A stretch of 64,000 nt of DNA from Zobellella maritima (GTDB lineage: Bacteria; Pseudomonadota; Gammaproteobacteria; Enterobacterales; Aeromonadaceae): positions 506,187 to 570,186 of the forward strand of contig NZ_QCZE01000001.1 in assembly GCF_003075035.1 (NCBI RefSeq), written 5' to 3'. Under the pieces are notes generated by a model. It made no database searches and had not been told where the DNA came from. It saw only the letters and a program-made list of their open reading frames with translations. Below are positions 40,001 through 48,427 of the stretch, in pieces. A program made the position numbers and the translations under genes. Position 1 is the stretch's first letter. Each line of letters begins with the position of its first letter.

Positions 40001-40748
40001 CGTGATCCAGGAGACAGGGCCCCGCCTGCCGGTGGACATCCGGCTGCAGGTGCGCCTGCTCGAAGATGTCAGGCTGGAGGCCTATGGTCTGAAAACCCGG
40101 CTGGAAGGGCGGTTGCGGCTGGTACAGCGACCCGGCCAGACGATGCGGGCCAACGGTGAGATCCGTCTGAACAACGGCAACTTCCGGGCCTACGGCCAGA
40201 ACCTGTTGATCCGGGAAGGCAGCATACTGTTCAGTGGTCCCCTCGATCAGCCCAACCTGTCGGTGGAGGCCATCCGCAACCCTTCCAGCATGGCCGACAG
40301 CACCGTCACCGCCGGGGTCCGGGTCACGGGCAGTGCGGCACAGCCAGAGTTCACCGTGTTTACCGAGCCGCCAATGCCCCAGGTGGAGCAGCTGTCCTGG
40401 CTGCTGCGGGGGCGCGGCCTGAGCGGCGGCGGCGAAACGGACAGCAACGCCATGATGCAGTCCATGCTGATCGGGGCCGGCGTCAGCCAGGTCGGGGGTG
40501 TGGTGACCGGGGTGGCGGAAAGCCTGGGCCTGCAGGATGTGGTGATCGATACCGAAGGCTCGGGGGAGGGTACAGGGGTGAGCCTCAGTGCCTATGTGCT
40601 GCCCGGCTTGCAGATCGGTTACGGGGTCGGGGTCTTTTCCGCCATCGGTGAGGTACGCCTGCGCTACGAATTGTTGCCCAGGCTGTATCTGCAGGCGGCC
40701 AGCGGCCTGAACCAGGCGATAGATCTGTTCTATAAATTCGAGTTTTAG
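37062..40748 (+). CDS. tamB: Translocation and assembly module protein TamB
   Basis: TamB is the inner-membrane-anchored AsmA-like partner of TamA: a long beta-helical groove spanning the periplasm that carries lipids. It has 1228 aa, close to the usual 1250. One N-terminal membrane helix (LGLLALVVLLLVLVAGLLF) is followed by a long repeat-rich beta region and the conserved C-terminal DUF490 domain (GEIRLNNGNFRAYGQNLLIR, then SMLIGAGVSQVGG and LQIGYGVGVFSAIGEVRLRY). Overlap with tamA stop implies coupled translation. Confidence 0.95.
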   Translation: MIWFKRVSLGLLALVVLLLVLVAGLLFTHTGNQWLWQLAQRQLPGLSGELVSGQLAYGWQFSRLAYEDESLSVKAEAVTIDWELQQVLDKRFWLKRLDAADLEVSIKALPAGGDDQSGEPLGEIAPPLLVDLDEIRADRVKISLPGQTIAWQSLLVSARWDNTGMRITGPQMSGLTITLSESGSAGSEPAQADPGQPLALPEIRLPFPLQVEQLRLLDSRLVQNGRAQVLSRLEVNVQGQQSELTIGQFEMDHELASLALTGEATLSGDYPLAMQLDAELHEPLLDGQLAGQRLALTLSQSVARLKARLALREGIDADAVLSAALLQPELPFDLTLDYKQLGWPLNQPAWRLEQGKLTLEGNLDGYRLGLNSQAQGPDLPEFAVALTGRGDMSQLTLAPLRLTLPEGELALEGRLGWARGIDWDGVVNLNEVDPSVFVAELPGRLNGAISSRFSLAEGHWQLRAEPDVSGRLRDYPLRLQGRVTLDDSLQGEIEGVQLNNGDNVLTVNGRIDSQWQLEGELNAPDLAVYLPGLYGSLAGRIDVRGERDAPRVSLDIKSPKAGFNGSSATDLALVSELTLGKVVGGSLSLTAAQLQSDELRWQDLRLEADGDQQAHRLSLAIQGKPLAGELALTGGLDEAGWRGKLVQARLDTPLDRWQLEPAVDLSWIQAQSQLRASAHCWRSGEASLCMDALQASADRGKGGFNFNRFDIARLQAFFPDDFSWQAVLEGRAEFAWQGKRPQLNADIRATPGTFVSRGTRVAYQSLTFTANTEDNRLASELDFRSDSLGNLRVNANVSELNGRRGLSGDLAIDSFNLDWLAPLLPEVLRLQGTLAGQGRLDGTLSKPLLFGNINLTGGEVDTRSDIVTVRDFSSRLDIRGDNALITGTMRMGRGRLNIDGELDWASLPISGEIRLKGSELGAGYPGLGRVRVSPDLQITLGEQARIRGELLIPWARIEVKSLPESAVGLSSDVVIVQRDGVIQETGPRLPVDIRLQVRLLEDVRLEAYGLKTRLEGRLRLVQRPGQTMRANGEIRLNNGNFRAYGQNLLIREGSILFSGPLDQPNLSVEAIRNPSSMADSTVTAGVRVTGSAAQPEFTVFTEPPMPQVEQLSWLLRGRGLSGGGETDSNAMMQSMLIGAGVSQVGGVVTGVAESLGLQDVVIDTEGSGEGTGVSLSAYVLPGLQIGYGVGVFSAIGEVRLRYELLPRLYLQAASGLNQAIDLFYKFEF

Positions 40749-40895
40749 GCGGAGTGGGGATATCATGCCCCGCCCTGATGGCGCCATCGGGCAGATTTTG
40801 CCGGTTCGCAGTGTTGGAACCCATGCATTTTGCGGCCGGCTTGGGTAAAGTGTGGGCCATCGATGATGGCCCGATCCGAGAGTTCTCCTTACAGC

Positions 40896-42710
40896 ATGAA
40901 AACCGAGCAGGTGGTACGGCAAGAAAAGCAGGCGAAGATAATGCTGAGCTGTGCCGCGCTTTATTGTCTGTTTGGCATGCACCTCTACCTGCCCCACCTG
41001 TTCGGCATCGGCCTGCAACTGCCCTTCAATATCATCGGCTGGTTTTTTGTCGGCCTGATGACCGCGGTCGGACTGTGGCACTGGCAGCGGCGGCTGCTGA
41101 CCAGCCGTTTCTGGCTGGGTGCCCTGCTGGCGAGCAGCCTGCTGTGCCTGCCGTTTTTCTATCCCGATCACAATACCGTGGCCGGCCATGCCCTGCCGCG
41201 TATGTTGGGTCTGCTGGGGGGACTGCTGTTCTACCTGGCCCTGCAGCAATGCCGTTTCAACGGCAAGGGGCGGCGTTACCTGTTGTATTGCCTGCTGGCG
41301 GCGGTGAGCATCGAGATCATGCTGGGCCTGGCCCAGTTCTTCCTGCTGGAGCCGGGCAACCGCTTCGGCTACAACACCGAGGTGCGTTCTCCCTACGGCA
41401 TCTTCCAACACCGCAACGTGATGTCCAGCTTCATCGCCACCGGCATGGTGTTGGCCATCCATCTCTGGCTGAACGAGGTCAAATCCCCCAGGCGCCTCTT
41501 TATTGCCAAATCCTGCTGGTTTGCCGCCGTGCTGGGTTCGGGGGCCATGCTGGTGGTGTTGCTGCAGTCACGGGCAGGCCAGCTGGGGTTGCTGGTGGGG
41601 CTGCTGCTGTTGCAGCCGCTGATATGGCAGACCCTGATCAAGACCCGCTCCAAGCGGTTGCTGGCCTGCCTGGCGCTGATCCCGCTCGGGGTATTGCTGG
41701 GGGTAGGTGGCCTGGATATGTTCGAGATGAGCAAACGCAGCCTGGCTATCTATACCGAAGCCGATGGTCGTCTCGATATCTATCGGCACGGCCTGCGCAT
41801 GTGGCTGGACCAGCCCTGGCTGGGGTACGGCTATGGCAGCTTCGAGCATGCCTTCTATCAGACCTACGCCGACTGGCGCGAGCTGACGCCGGGTGCGCCG
41901 GCGCTGTTTACCGAAATGGGGCACCCCCACAATGAGTTCCTGCTGTGGGGCATAGAAGGGGGAATCGTGCCCCTGGTTGGGCTGGTATTGCTGAGCCTGC
42001 TGGTGTTGCGGCTGCTGTACCGGGTGCCCTTTGCCCAGGCCCTGGCCTGGGTCGGCGTGCTGAGCCCGATCTTTGTTCATAGCCAGACCGAGTTTCCCTT
42101 CTATCATTCCCTGCCGCACTGGTTTATGACCCTGCTGCTGGTCTATGTGATCGATGCGGAATACGGCCAGCGTTGCCTGTTGCCCATGCCGCCGCGCTGG
42201 AGCCGCTGGCCGGTGCTGGCCTGGCCGCTGGGGGTGATGCTGTTTATGGCAACGGGCCTGTATTCCAGCCAGCAGCTGACCCGCTACGCCCAGGATGAAT
42301 ACCGCACGCCGGCCGAGCTGAAGGCGGTGGTCAACCCTCTGATCTGGTATGACAGGAGCGCCTTTTATCGACGGCATCTGCAGCTGAAGCAGGCATTACT
42401 GAGCCAGGACCAGGCCGGGCTGAGGGACTATGGCCGCTGGGCCCGACACTTTATCCTGCATACCCCGAGGGCGGGCATCTACTACAATGCCTCCCTGGCC
42501 CTGTGGGCGGCCGGTGAATATGACGAAGCCGAGCGTTTACTGGCCGAGGGCCGGCGGTTGTATCCCAATGTCATGCTGTTGCGACCGGCCAGCATGGCGC
42601 GCAGCCGCAAGCGGCTGTCCCATTTAGAGCCCTCTTTGGATCCGACCGAACTGAACAGCCTGATCCCGCTCTACGACAACCTCAGGCCCGCCATCGGCGG
42701 GGCCTACTAA
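40896..42710 (+). CDS. PglL-like O-oligosaccharyltransferase / O-antigen ligase family membrane protein
   Basis: This multi-helix Wzy/WaaL-family protein has 604 aa with about 12 membrane helices. The segment SPYGIFQHRNVMSSFIATGM matches the protein-glycosylation ligase A hallmark (G-F-Q-x-x-N-x-x-A) of PglL enzymes, which attach lipid-linked glycans to pilin or other proteins. A periplasmic loop GHPHNEFLLWGIEGGIVPL carries the His typical of the ligase family. The C-terminal periplasmic part (IYYNASLALWAAGEYDEAER) is TPR-like, as in the Wzy_C_2 region. The start at 40896 is the best ATG but lacks an obvious Shine-Dalgarno. It could instead be an O-antigen ligase or polymerase. Confidence 0.78.
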   Translation: MKTEQVVRQEKQAKIMLSCAALYCLFGMHLYLPHLFGIGLQLPFNIIGWFFVGLMTAVGLWHWQRRLLTSRFWLGALLASSLLCLPFFYPDHNTVAGHALPRMLGLLGGLLFYLALQQCRFNGKGRRYLLYCLLAAVSIEIMLGLAQFFLLEPGNRFGYNTEVRSPYGIFQHRNVMSSFIATGMVLAIHLWLNEVKSPRRLFIAKSCWFAAVLGSGAMLVVLLQSRAGQLGLLVGLLLLQPLIWQTLIKTRSKRLLACLALIPLGVLLGVGGLDMFEMSKRSLAIYTEADGRLDIYRHGLRMWLDQPWLGYGYGSFEHAFYQTYADWRELTPGAPALFTEMGHPHNEFLLWGIEGGIVPLVGLVLLSLLVLRLLYRVPFAQALAWVGVLSPIFVHSQTEFPFYHSLPHWFMTLLLVYVIDAEYGQRCLLPMPPRWSRWPVLAWPLGVMLFMATGLYSSQQLTRYAQDEYRTPAELKAVVNPLIWYDRSAFYRRHLQLKQALLSQDQAGLRDYGRWARHFILHTPRAGIYYNASLALWAAGEYDEAERLLAEGRRLYPNVMLLRPASMARSRKRLSHLEPSLDPTELNSLIPLYDNLRPAIGGAY

Positions 42711-42722
42711 CCGATCGACAGC

Positions 42723-43187
42723 CTACAGTCCGATATCCTTTACGCTTTCCATCACCACGAACGTACTGGTTTGTACCACGTGGGGCAGGGTGGAGAGCTT
42801 TTCTCCCAGCACCATGCGGTAGGAGACGATGTCCTTGGTACGGACCTTCAGCAGGTAGTCGAAACCGCCGGCAATCATGTGACACTGTTCGACTTCGCCT
42901 ATCTTGCTGACCGCCTTGTTGAACGCGGTGAGCGCCTTGCTGCTGGTGTCGTTGAGGGTGACCTGGACAAAGGCGATATGGCTGAGGCCGAGCTTGTTCT
43001 GATCGACCAGCACCGTATAGCCGGTAATATAGCCCTGCTCCTCGAGCCGGCGCATCCTCAGCTGGCATGGCGTCTTCGACAGGCCGACCCGGGAAGCCAG
43101 CTCGGTTACCGTCATCCGGGCATTCTCCTGGAGTTCCTTGATGATCTGCAAATCAGCCCTGTCCAAATTTCCCGTGGTTTCAGCCAT
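42723..43187 (-). CDS. putR: Lrp/AsnC-family regulator, probable proline-responsive PutR
   Basis: It has 154 aa. The N-terminal winged helix has LDRADLQIIKELQENARM and TELASRVGLSKTPCQLRMRRL (21 residues, so given as TELASRVGLSKT and PCQLRMRRL); the C-terminal RAM ligand domain follows (LGLSHIAFVQVTLND to HMIAGGFDYLLKVRTKD). It is divergent from putA across 440 bp. PutA here has no DNA-binding domain, so an Lrp-type activator responding to proline (as PutR in Agrobacterium or Rhodobacter, or the Pseudomonas and Vibrio analogues) is the likely regulator. The assignment is from context. Confidence 0.85.
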   Translation of the reverse strand: MAETTGNLDRADLQIIKELQENARMTVTELASRVGLSKTPCQLRMRRLEEQGYITGYTVLVDQNKLGLSHIAFVQVTLNDTSSKALTAFNKAVSKIGEVEQCHMIAGGFDYLLKVRTKDIVSYRMVLGEKLSTLPHVVQTSTFVVMESVKDIGL

Positions 43188-43627
43188 TTTTAGTGTTTAT
43201 TCCCATTGTTACGGTTGAGTGTATGCCAATAGTCTACATAGGTTCGTTTGTTGGTGAAATCGACCATTTATCTTTGCTGAGCCGGAATCCCGGGGAAAGC
43301 GTGGGGCGATGGCGCGCTCGGGGTCAATCTCTGGAGCACAATCAGGAGCTGCCATTGAGGGCGGCAGAGACCGGCCTGTGCCGTGTGGGCTGTGTGTTTC
43401 GGGCGACTTTTTCAGGCCCTGACGGCGACGGCGAGCCCCGGAATAGACTGAATAGTCGATTTGATATGTTTTTAATTTTTTAGTGGTTAAAAAATTAATT
43501 CAGGTATCAATAATAAGTCAAAATGTAATTTATTTTACTTGTATATAGGAAATATGACTCTTTGTTTGTGGGTAGAATGGCGGCTCAAAGAAAGATTGTA
43601 CCCACACACACAGAAGGAGAAGGGCGG
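43188..43627. promoter_or_regulatory. putR-putA divergent control region with an 11-bp AT palindrome
   Basis: The 440-bp gap ends in about 150 bp of very AT-rich DNA. TTAATTTTTTA (43472-43482) and its perfect complement TAAAAAATTAA (43488-43498) are separated by 5 bp, a strong candidate Lrp-type operator. A -10-like TAGAAT (43573-43578) precedes the putA Shine-Dalgarno AAGGAGA (43614-43620). The putR-proximal 250 bp, with GC near the core average, contain no recognised signal. Confidence 0.6.
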
Positions 43628-46600
43628 ATGAACAATACAGCACCGTCGATGGCCGCTTGCCGGGAAAATATGCGTAGTCACTATCTCGCCGATGAGGCAA
43701 CGGTTGTCAAATCTCTGGTTGCGAACGCCCTTATCTCCTCCGATGACCGCGCCCGCATCTCGGCGCGTGCCGCCGAACTGGTACGCGATGTGCGTGCCAA
43801 TTCCACGCCGACCATGATGGAAAAATTCCTGGCCCAGTACGGCCTGACCACCAAAGAGGGCGTGGCCCTGATGTGCCTGGCCGAAGCCCTGCTGCGGGTG
43901 CCGGACAAGACCACCATCGATGCGCTGATCGAAGACAAGGTGGCGTCTGGCAACTGGGGTGAGCACCGGGGGCAGTCCAACTCGTCGCTGATCAACAGCT
44001 CCACCTGGGCATTGCTGATCACCGGCAAGCTGCTTTCCCCGGTCGACCCTCAGGGTCTGGCGACCACCCTGCGCTCCATGGTCAAGCGTCTTGGCGAGCC
44101 GGTGGTGCGCGCCGCGGTTGCTCAGGCAATGAAGGAGATGGGTCGTCAGTTCGTGCTGGGCCGCGACATTCAGGAAGCGGTCAAACGCGCGAAGAGCTAC
44201 GAGTCTCGCGGCTACACCTATTCTTACGACATGCTGGGCGAGGCGGCCCGCACCGACGCGGATGCGCAACGCTATCACCGCGCCTATTCAAAGGCGATCG
44301 CGGCGCTGGCGCCGAGTTGTGTGCATGCCGAGATCCGCAGTAACCCCGGCATTTCGGTCAAGCTGTCGGCGCTGCACGCCCGTTACGAATTCGGTCAGAA
44401 AGACAGGGTCATGAACGAGCTGGTGCCCCGCGCCCTGGAGTTGGCCAAGCAGGCCAAAGCCGCCAACATGGGTTTCAATATCGATGCGGAAGAAGCCGAT
44501 CGCCTGGATCTGTCCCTGGACGTGATCGAGGCCGTACTGTCCGATCCTGCCCTGGCGGGTTGGGACGGCTTCGGCGTTGTGGTGCAGGCGTTCGGCAAAC
44601 GTGCCGCTCACGTGCTCGACTGGCTCTATGCACTGTCCAGCAAGCTGGATCGGCGCATCATGGTACGCCTGGTGAAAGGCGCGTACTGGGATGCGGAAAT
44701 CAAGCGTGCCCAGGTGATGGGTCTGGAGGACTTTCCGGTCTTCACCCGCAAGGTCAACAGCGATGTGTCCTACATGGCCTGCGCCAAGAAACTGCTGGGC
44801 ATGACCGACCGTATCTATCCCCAGTTCGCCACCCACAACGCCCATTCGGTGTCGGCCATCCTCGAGCTGGCCCAGGGTAAGGACTGCTTTGAATTTCAGC
44901 GTCTGCACGGTATGGGCGAGTCACTGCACGATGCGGTACTCACCAAACAGGGCACCCGCTGCCGTATTTATGCACCGGTAGGGGCCCACCAGGATCTGCT
45001 GGCCTACCTGGTACGGCGTCTGCTTGAAAACGGCGCCAACAGCTCCTTCGTCAACCAGATTGTCGATACCCGTATCAAACCGGAAGATATTGCCCGCGAC
45101 CCGTTCGATGCGGTCGAGGCGATGGGCGACGCACTGTCCAGCAAGGCGATCTTGCGTCCTGCCGATCTCTATGGTGCCAAACGTCGCAACGCCAAGGGTT
45201 GGGATATTACCGATCCGGTAGAGGTGGCCGCGATTGAAGCGGAACGGGATCGCTTCAAGACTTGCCAGTGGACCGGCGGACCCGTGCTGGCCCGTGAGAG
45301 CAGCGGTGGCAAGGTAGAAGAAGTACGCAACCCGGCGAAACCCTCGGATCTGGTCGGTCATGTCACCCAGGCCTCCAGCGAGGATATCGAAGCCGCCATC
45401 GATGCCGCCCAGTCGGGCTTTAAAATCTGGTCTGCGCTGCCGGTAGAGGAGCGTTGCCAGCGTATCGGTCGCGTGGCCGACCTGTTCGAAGAGCATGCCG
45501 GTGAGTTGTTTGCGCTGGCTACCCGGGAGGCGGGCAAGAGCCTGCTGGATGGCGTCGCCGAGATCCGCGAAGCCGTCGACTTTGCCCGCTATTATCCGAA
45601 CGAAGCCCTTCGCAACCAGGATTTCGGTGCCGGCCGTGGCGTGATCGCCTGTATCTCGCCCTGGAACTTCCCCCTGGCCATCTTTGCCGGTCAGGTGCTG
45701 GCGGGGCTGGCGGCCGGTAATGCCGTGATTGCCAAGCCCGCCGGCCAGACCGCGCTGATCGCTACCCGCGCCGTCGAGCTGATGTACGAAGCCGGTATTC
45801 CCCGGGAGGCTATTCAGCTGCTGCCCGGCAGCGGCAGTACCGTTGGTGCGGCGCTGACCTCCGACCCGCGCATCAATGGTGTCTGCTTTACCGGATCCAC
45901 CGCCACCGCCCAGCACATCAACAAGGTAATGGCCGAGTCCATGGCCCCGGATGCGCCGCTGGTCGCCGAGACCGGCGGTCTGAACGCCATGATCGTGGAC
46001 TCAACGGCCCTGCCGGAACAGGTGGTGCGTGATGTGCTGGCCTCTTCGTTCCAGAGTGCCGGACAGCGTTGCTCCGCCCTGCGTATGCTCTATATCCAGA
46101 AGGACATCGCCGATCACCTGCTGGAGATGCTGTTTGGTGCCATGGACGAGCTGCGCGTCGGTGACCCCTGGCAGCTGTCCACCGATGTGGGCCCGGTGAT
46201 CGACCAGAACGCCAAGCGGGGTATCGAGGCCCATTGCGAGAAGTTTGCTGCCAGGGGTCGCGTACTCAAGCAGTTGCCGGTTCCCGCAGAAGGGCTCTTC
46301 GTGGCACCGACGGTGATCAAGCTCGAGGGCATCCATGAACTGGAAGAAGAGATCTTCGGGCCTGTGCTGCACGTTGCCACCTTCGAAGCGAAAGACATCG
46401 ATAAGGTGGTGGACCAGATCAATGCACAGGGCTTCGGCCTGACCTTCGGTCTGCATACCCGGGTCGACAAGCGGGTGGAGCGTATCGTCAACCGGGTCAA
46501 GGTCGGCAATATCTATGTCAACCGCAACCAGATCGGTGCCATCGTTGGCTCTCAGCCCTTTGGTGGCGAAGGCCTCTCCGGCACTGGCCCCAAGGCCGGT

Positions 46601-47242
46601 GGTCCCCAGTATGTACGCCGCTTCATGACACCTGTCACCGCCGAGGGCGTGGCAACCTCCGCCGCCGAAACGGTGACGGCGGAGCAGCTGCAGACCGCCA
46701 TCAAGGGTCTGAACGGCCAGGAATGGTCAGTGGCTCGGGATCGTGCGCAGCGCCTGCAGCCGACGTTTGGCGTTGTACCTGCCGCCCTGGACGCCACCAC
46801 GGAAGAGATGCCGGGACCGACCGGAGAGCTCAACCGGCTGTCATGCCGTCCTCGCGGTGTGGTGCTCTGTCTGGGGCCGGATCTGGCATCGGCCATGAAG
46901 CAGGCGGGTATCGCGCTGTCTCAGGGTAATGCTGTGGTTGTGGTCGCGCCGGGTGCCAAGGCGGCACTGGCTTCAGCACAGGCCGCCGGAATTCCGGTGC
47001 AGGGGCTGGATGGCCTGTTGCAGCCTGCCGCCCTGGAAACCGTGAGCGGGTTCGAGGCGGTGGCCAGTGCGGCTGACGAGTCAGCGCTGCGCAAATACCG
47101 GGTCGCCCTGTCTCGCCGTGAGGGTGCGCTGCTGCCGCTGCTCACCGAGCAGGATGCGGAGCGTTTCGTGATTGAGCGCCACCTCTGTGTCGATACCACG
47201 GCTGCCGGTGGCAATGCGAGTCTGATCGCCGCTTCCGAGTAA
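43628..47242 (+). CDS. putA: Bifunctional proline dehydrogenase / P5C dehydrogenase PutA
   Basis: PutA oxidises proline to glutamate in two steps with an FAD-dependent PRODH barrel and an NAD-dependent aldehyde dehydrogenase. It has 1204 aa. The PRODH part (about 180-480) shows VRLVKGAYWDAEIKRAQ and FATHNAHSVSAI; the ALDH part has ISPWNFPLAIFAGQ, the general base E781 in ETGGLNAM and the nucleophile C815 in AGQRCSALR. A C-terminal ALDH-like domain (about 1010-1200) follows. The N-terminal ribbon-helix-helix DNA-binding domain of E. coli PutA is absent. Start 43628 has AAGGAGA upstream. A strong terminator follows. Confidence 0.96.
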   Translation: MNNTAPSMAACRENMRSHYLADEATVVKSLVANALISSDDRARISARAAELVRDVRANSTPTMMEKFLAQYGLTTKEGVALMCLAEALLRVPDKTTIDALIEDKVASGNWGEHRGQSNSSLINSSTWALLITGKLLSPVDPQGLATTLRSMVKRLGEPVVRAAVAQAMKEMGRQFVLGRDIQEAVKRAKSYESRGYTYSYDMLGEAARTDADAQRYHRAYSKAIAALAPSCVHAEIRSNPGISVKLSALHARYEFGQKDRVMNELVPRALELAKQAKAANMGFNIDAEEADRLDLSLDVIEAVLSDPALAGWDGFGVVVQAFGKRAAHVLDWLYALSSKLDRRIMVRLVKGAYWDAEIKRAQVMGLEDFPVFTRKVNSDVSYMACAKKLLGMTDRIYPQFATHNAHSVSAILELAQGKDCFEFQRLHGMGESLHDAVLTKQGTRCRIYAPVGAHQDLLAYLVRRLLENGANSSFVNQIVDTRIKPEDIARDPFDAVEAMGDALSSKAILRPADLYGAKRRNAKGWDITDPVEVAAIEAERDRFKTCQWTGGPVLARESSGGKVEEVRNPAKPSDLVGHVTQASSEDIEAAIDAAQSGFKIWSALPVEERCQRIGRVADLFEEHAGELFALATREAGKSLLDGVAEIREAVDFARYYPNEALRNQDFGAGRGVIACISPWNFPLAIFAGQVLAGLAAGNAVIAKPAGQTALIATRAVELMYEAGIPREAIQLLPGSGSTVGAALTSDPRINGVCFTGSTATAQHINKVMAESMAPDAPLVAETGGLNAMIVDSTALPEQVVRDVLASSFQSAGQRCSALRMLYIQKDIADHLLEMLFGAMDELRVGDPWQLSTDVGPVIDQNAKRGIEAHCEKFAARGRVLKQLPVPAEGLFVAPTVIKLEGIHELEEEIFGPVLHVATFEAKDIDKVVDQINAQGFGLTFGLHTRVDKRVERIVNRVKVGNIYVNRNQIGAIVGSQPFGGEGLSGTGPKAGGPQYVRRFMTPVTAEGVATSAAETVTAEQLQTAIKGLNGQEWSVARDRAQRLQPTFGVVPAALDATTEEMPGPTGELNRLSCRPRGVVLCLGPDLASAMKQAGIALSQGNAVVVVAPGAKAALASAQAAGIPVQGLDGLLQPAALETVSGFEAVASAADESALRKYRVALSRREGALLPLLTEQDAERFVIERHLCVDTTAAGGNASLIAASE

Positions 47243-47260
47243 GCGCCCGGAAGGCTGCTG

Positions 47261-47297
47261 ACGGCCGGGCCCTGACAAGGGGCCCGGCCGTTTTTTA
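47261..47297 (+). terminator. Intrinsic terminator of putA
   Basis: ACGGCCGGGCCC (47261-47272) pairs with GGGCCCGGCCG (to 47290), followed by TTTTTT (47291-47296). It begins 19 bp after the putA stop. Confidence 0.95.
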
Positions 47298-47352
47298 TTG
47301 CGAGCGGATCCGGATCATACTTGTTCGCCTGCTGATTGGCGCCGGATAAACA

Positions 47353-47385
47353 AAGGGCTCCCCCGGCCTGGCCGGAGGAGCCCTT
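47353..47385 (-). terminator. Terminator of the lipoprotein gene at 47,415
   Basis: AAGGGCTCC with inner CCCGGCC and GGCCGG, then GGAGCCCTT, form a long hairpin just after the minus-strand gene. On the minus strand it is followed by TGTTTATCC, a short T-rich tract. Confidence 0.8.
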
Positions 47386-47414
47386 AATCGTTTGGCTGTG
47401 TTATTCAATGGCGC

Positions 47415-47837
47415 TTATTGTACCTGACGCATGGCCGCTGAATTGGCTGCCAGCAGGCGATGCACTTGCTGTTCATTGTCCAGCCGCTCGACCAGCACCA
47501 TGTCCTGCTGCCAGTCGACCCGGGTGCCGGTGGCACTGTACAGGGTGTCGTTGATTTCCGCTTCGGTCAGCTTGTGGTCGGTGGGCGGGATATTTTCCGC
47601 GCGGCGGCCGCCGGGCAGGTAGATGGCGCCGGTGGAAAAATCCACGGCAAAGGCGATAACACCCGGTACAATAAAAAACAGCAGACCCACCCCGTTGGCG
47701 ATGGCCACCACGGGATCGATGCGACCGTTGATCTGGCCCTTGCGCTCGGGATAAAACACGGTACCGCAGGCGGCCAGTTGGCTGCCGATAATACCGGCCA
47801 GGGCAATGGCCAGGGTTTTTTGTCTGAAGTTAGCCAT
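47415..47837 (-). CDS. Small lipoprotein with one membrane segment, unknown function
   Basis: It has 140 aa from the chosen start at 47837 (MANFRQKT); the frame runs upstream to 47939, but those residues lack any feature and precede a perfect lipoprotein signal peptide. The lipobox is LAAC (AIALAGIIGSQLAACGTVF). ERKGQINGRIDPVVAIANG precedes a hydrophobic stretch (GLLFFIVPGVIAFAVDF), then FSTGAIYLPGG, common in small gammaproteobacterial lipoproteins often mislabelled as polynucleotide-phosphorylase. GGAACAGATGGAACC precedes the ATG. Confidence 0.8.
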   Translation of the reverse strand: MANFRQKTLAIALAGIIGSQLAACGTVFYPERKGQINGRIDPVVAIANGVGLLFFIVPGVIAFAVDFSTGAIYLPGGRRAENIPPTDHKLTEAEINDTLYSATGTRVDWQQDMVLVERLDNEQQVHRLLAANSAAMRQVQ

Positions 47838-47974
47838 GGTTCCATCTGTTCCTTTTATTAGCGAGATGCTCAGTGTATCCGATAATGGTGTTACCTGAAT
47901 CTGATCCCGCTCGTCAATGATGGTTTTGCCGGGATCCATCGGACAAATACTGACTCGCCGTAAATCGCGGACAC

Positions 47975-48006
47975 AAAAAAGCCCGAAGTTACCTTCGGGC
48001 TTTTTT
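47975..48006 (-). terminator. Terminator of tRNA-Pro
   Basis: GCCCGAAG (47981-47988), loop TTAC, then CTTCGGGC (47993-48000), is flanked by A6 on the left and T6 on the right, so it works on both strands. It lies 7 bp beyond the tRNA 3' end. Confidence 0.95.
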
Positions 48007-48012
48007 GTTTTT

Positions 48013-48089
48013 TGGTCGGCGTGAGAGGATTTGAACCTCCGACCCCTGACACCCCATGACAGTGCGCTACCAAGCTGCGCTACACGCCG
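48013..48089 (-). tRNA. proL: tRNA-Pro (anticodon GGG)
   Basis: The 77-nt gene reads on the minus strand from CGGCGTG at 48089 to a chromosomally encoded CCA at 48013-48015. The acceptor stem CGGCGTG pairs with CACGCCG. The D-arm is GTAGCGCAGCTTGGTAGCGC. The anticodon loop ATGGGGT gives anticodon GGG, flanked by CTGTC/GTCAG with the same T-T mismatch as in E. coli proL. The T-arm is GGAGGTTCAAATCCTC. It has its own promoter and terminator. Confidence 0.96.
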
Positions 48090-48135
48090 TCAACCAATGT
48101 TGTCGTACTTCCCTTGGGCTGTTCGACGGGGAGGG

Positions 48136-48164
48136 ATTCTAGGGAAGGGTCTGGGTGCTGTCAA
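48136..48164 (-). promoter_or_regulatory. Consensus promoter of tRNA-Pro
   Basis: On the minus strand TTGACA (48164-48159) is followed after 17 bp by TAGAAT (48141-48136). The predicted transcript starts near 48129, about 40 nt before the tRNA 5' end. A GC-rich discriminator (CCCTCCCC) follows the -10, as in stringently controlled stable-RNA promoters. Confidence 0.85.
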
Positions 48165-48209
48165 CCGCTGTCTCGGCCATTGGGGTGCGTTTGCCTGCTA
48201 TTTACCCAG

Positions 48210-48320
48210 TCAGCAGCTGAACATCAACCGCTGGCCGAAGGCCGGCTCACTGACCACCCCGTTCTGGTGGGTAATCCGGCCATTGACCAGGGTTGCGTTT
48301 TTAATCAATAGTTTATTCAT
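48210..48320 (-). pseudogene. Possible N-terminal remnant of an amidohydrolase-type gene
   Basis: A short frame starts MNKLLIKNATLVNGRITHQN and stops after 36 residues. The beginning is the classic first strand of the amidohydrolase superfamily (LLIKNATLVNG), as in dihydropyrimidinase, dihydroorotase or D-aminoacylase, but the following sequence does not continue the family, and the tRNA promoter lies beyond it. It could be a decayed gene fragment left by a deletion next to the tRNA, or a chance match. Confidence 0.35.
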
Positions 48321-48427
48321 GGTGACTTCATTCCCTTAGCGGCTAACCCGGTTATAATAGCGAATTCTGGTATGGCCTGACGGGCGCACCGATGGCTGCC
48401 GGTGATTTATCTTTCAAGGAGACGGTG

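Noticed and set aside
39606-41462. A 618-residue antisense frame over tamB and the PglL-like gene
   Set aside because: Same shadow effect; it crosses two well-supported genes and an intergenic gap and shows low-complexity composition.
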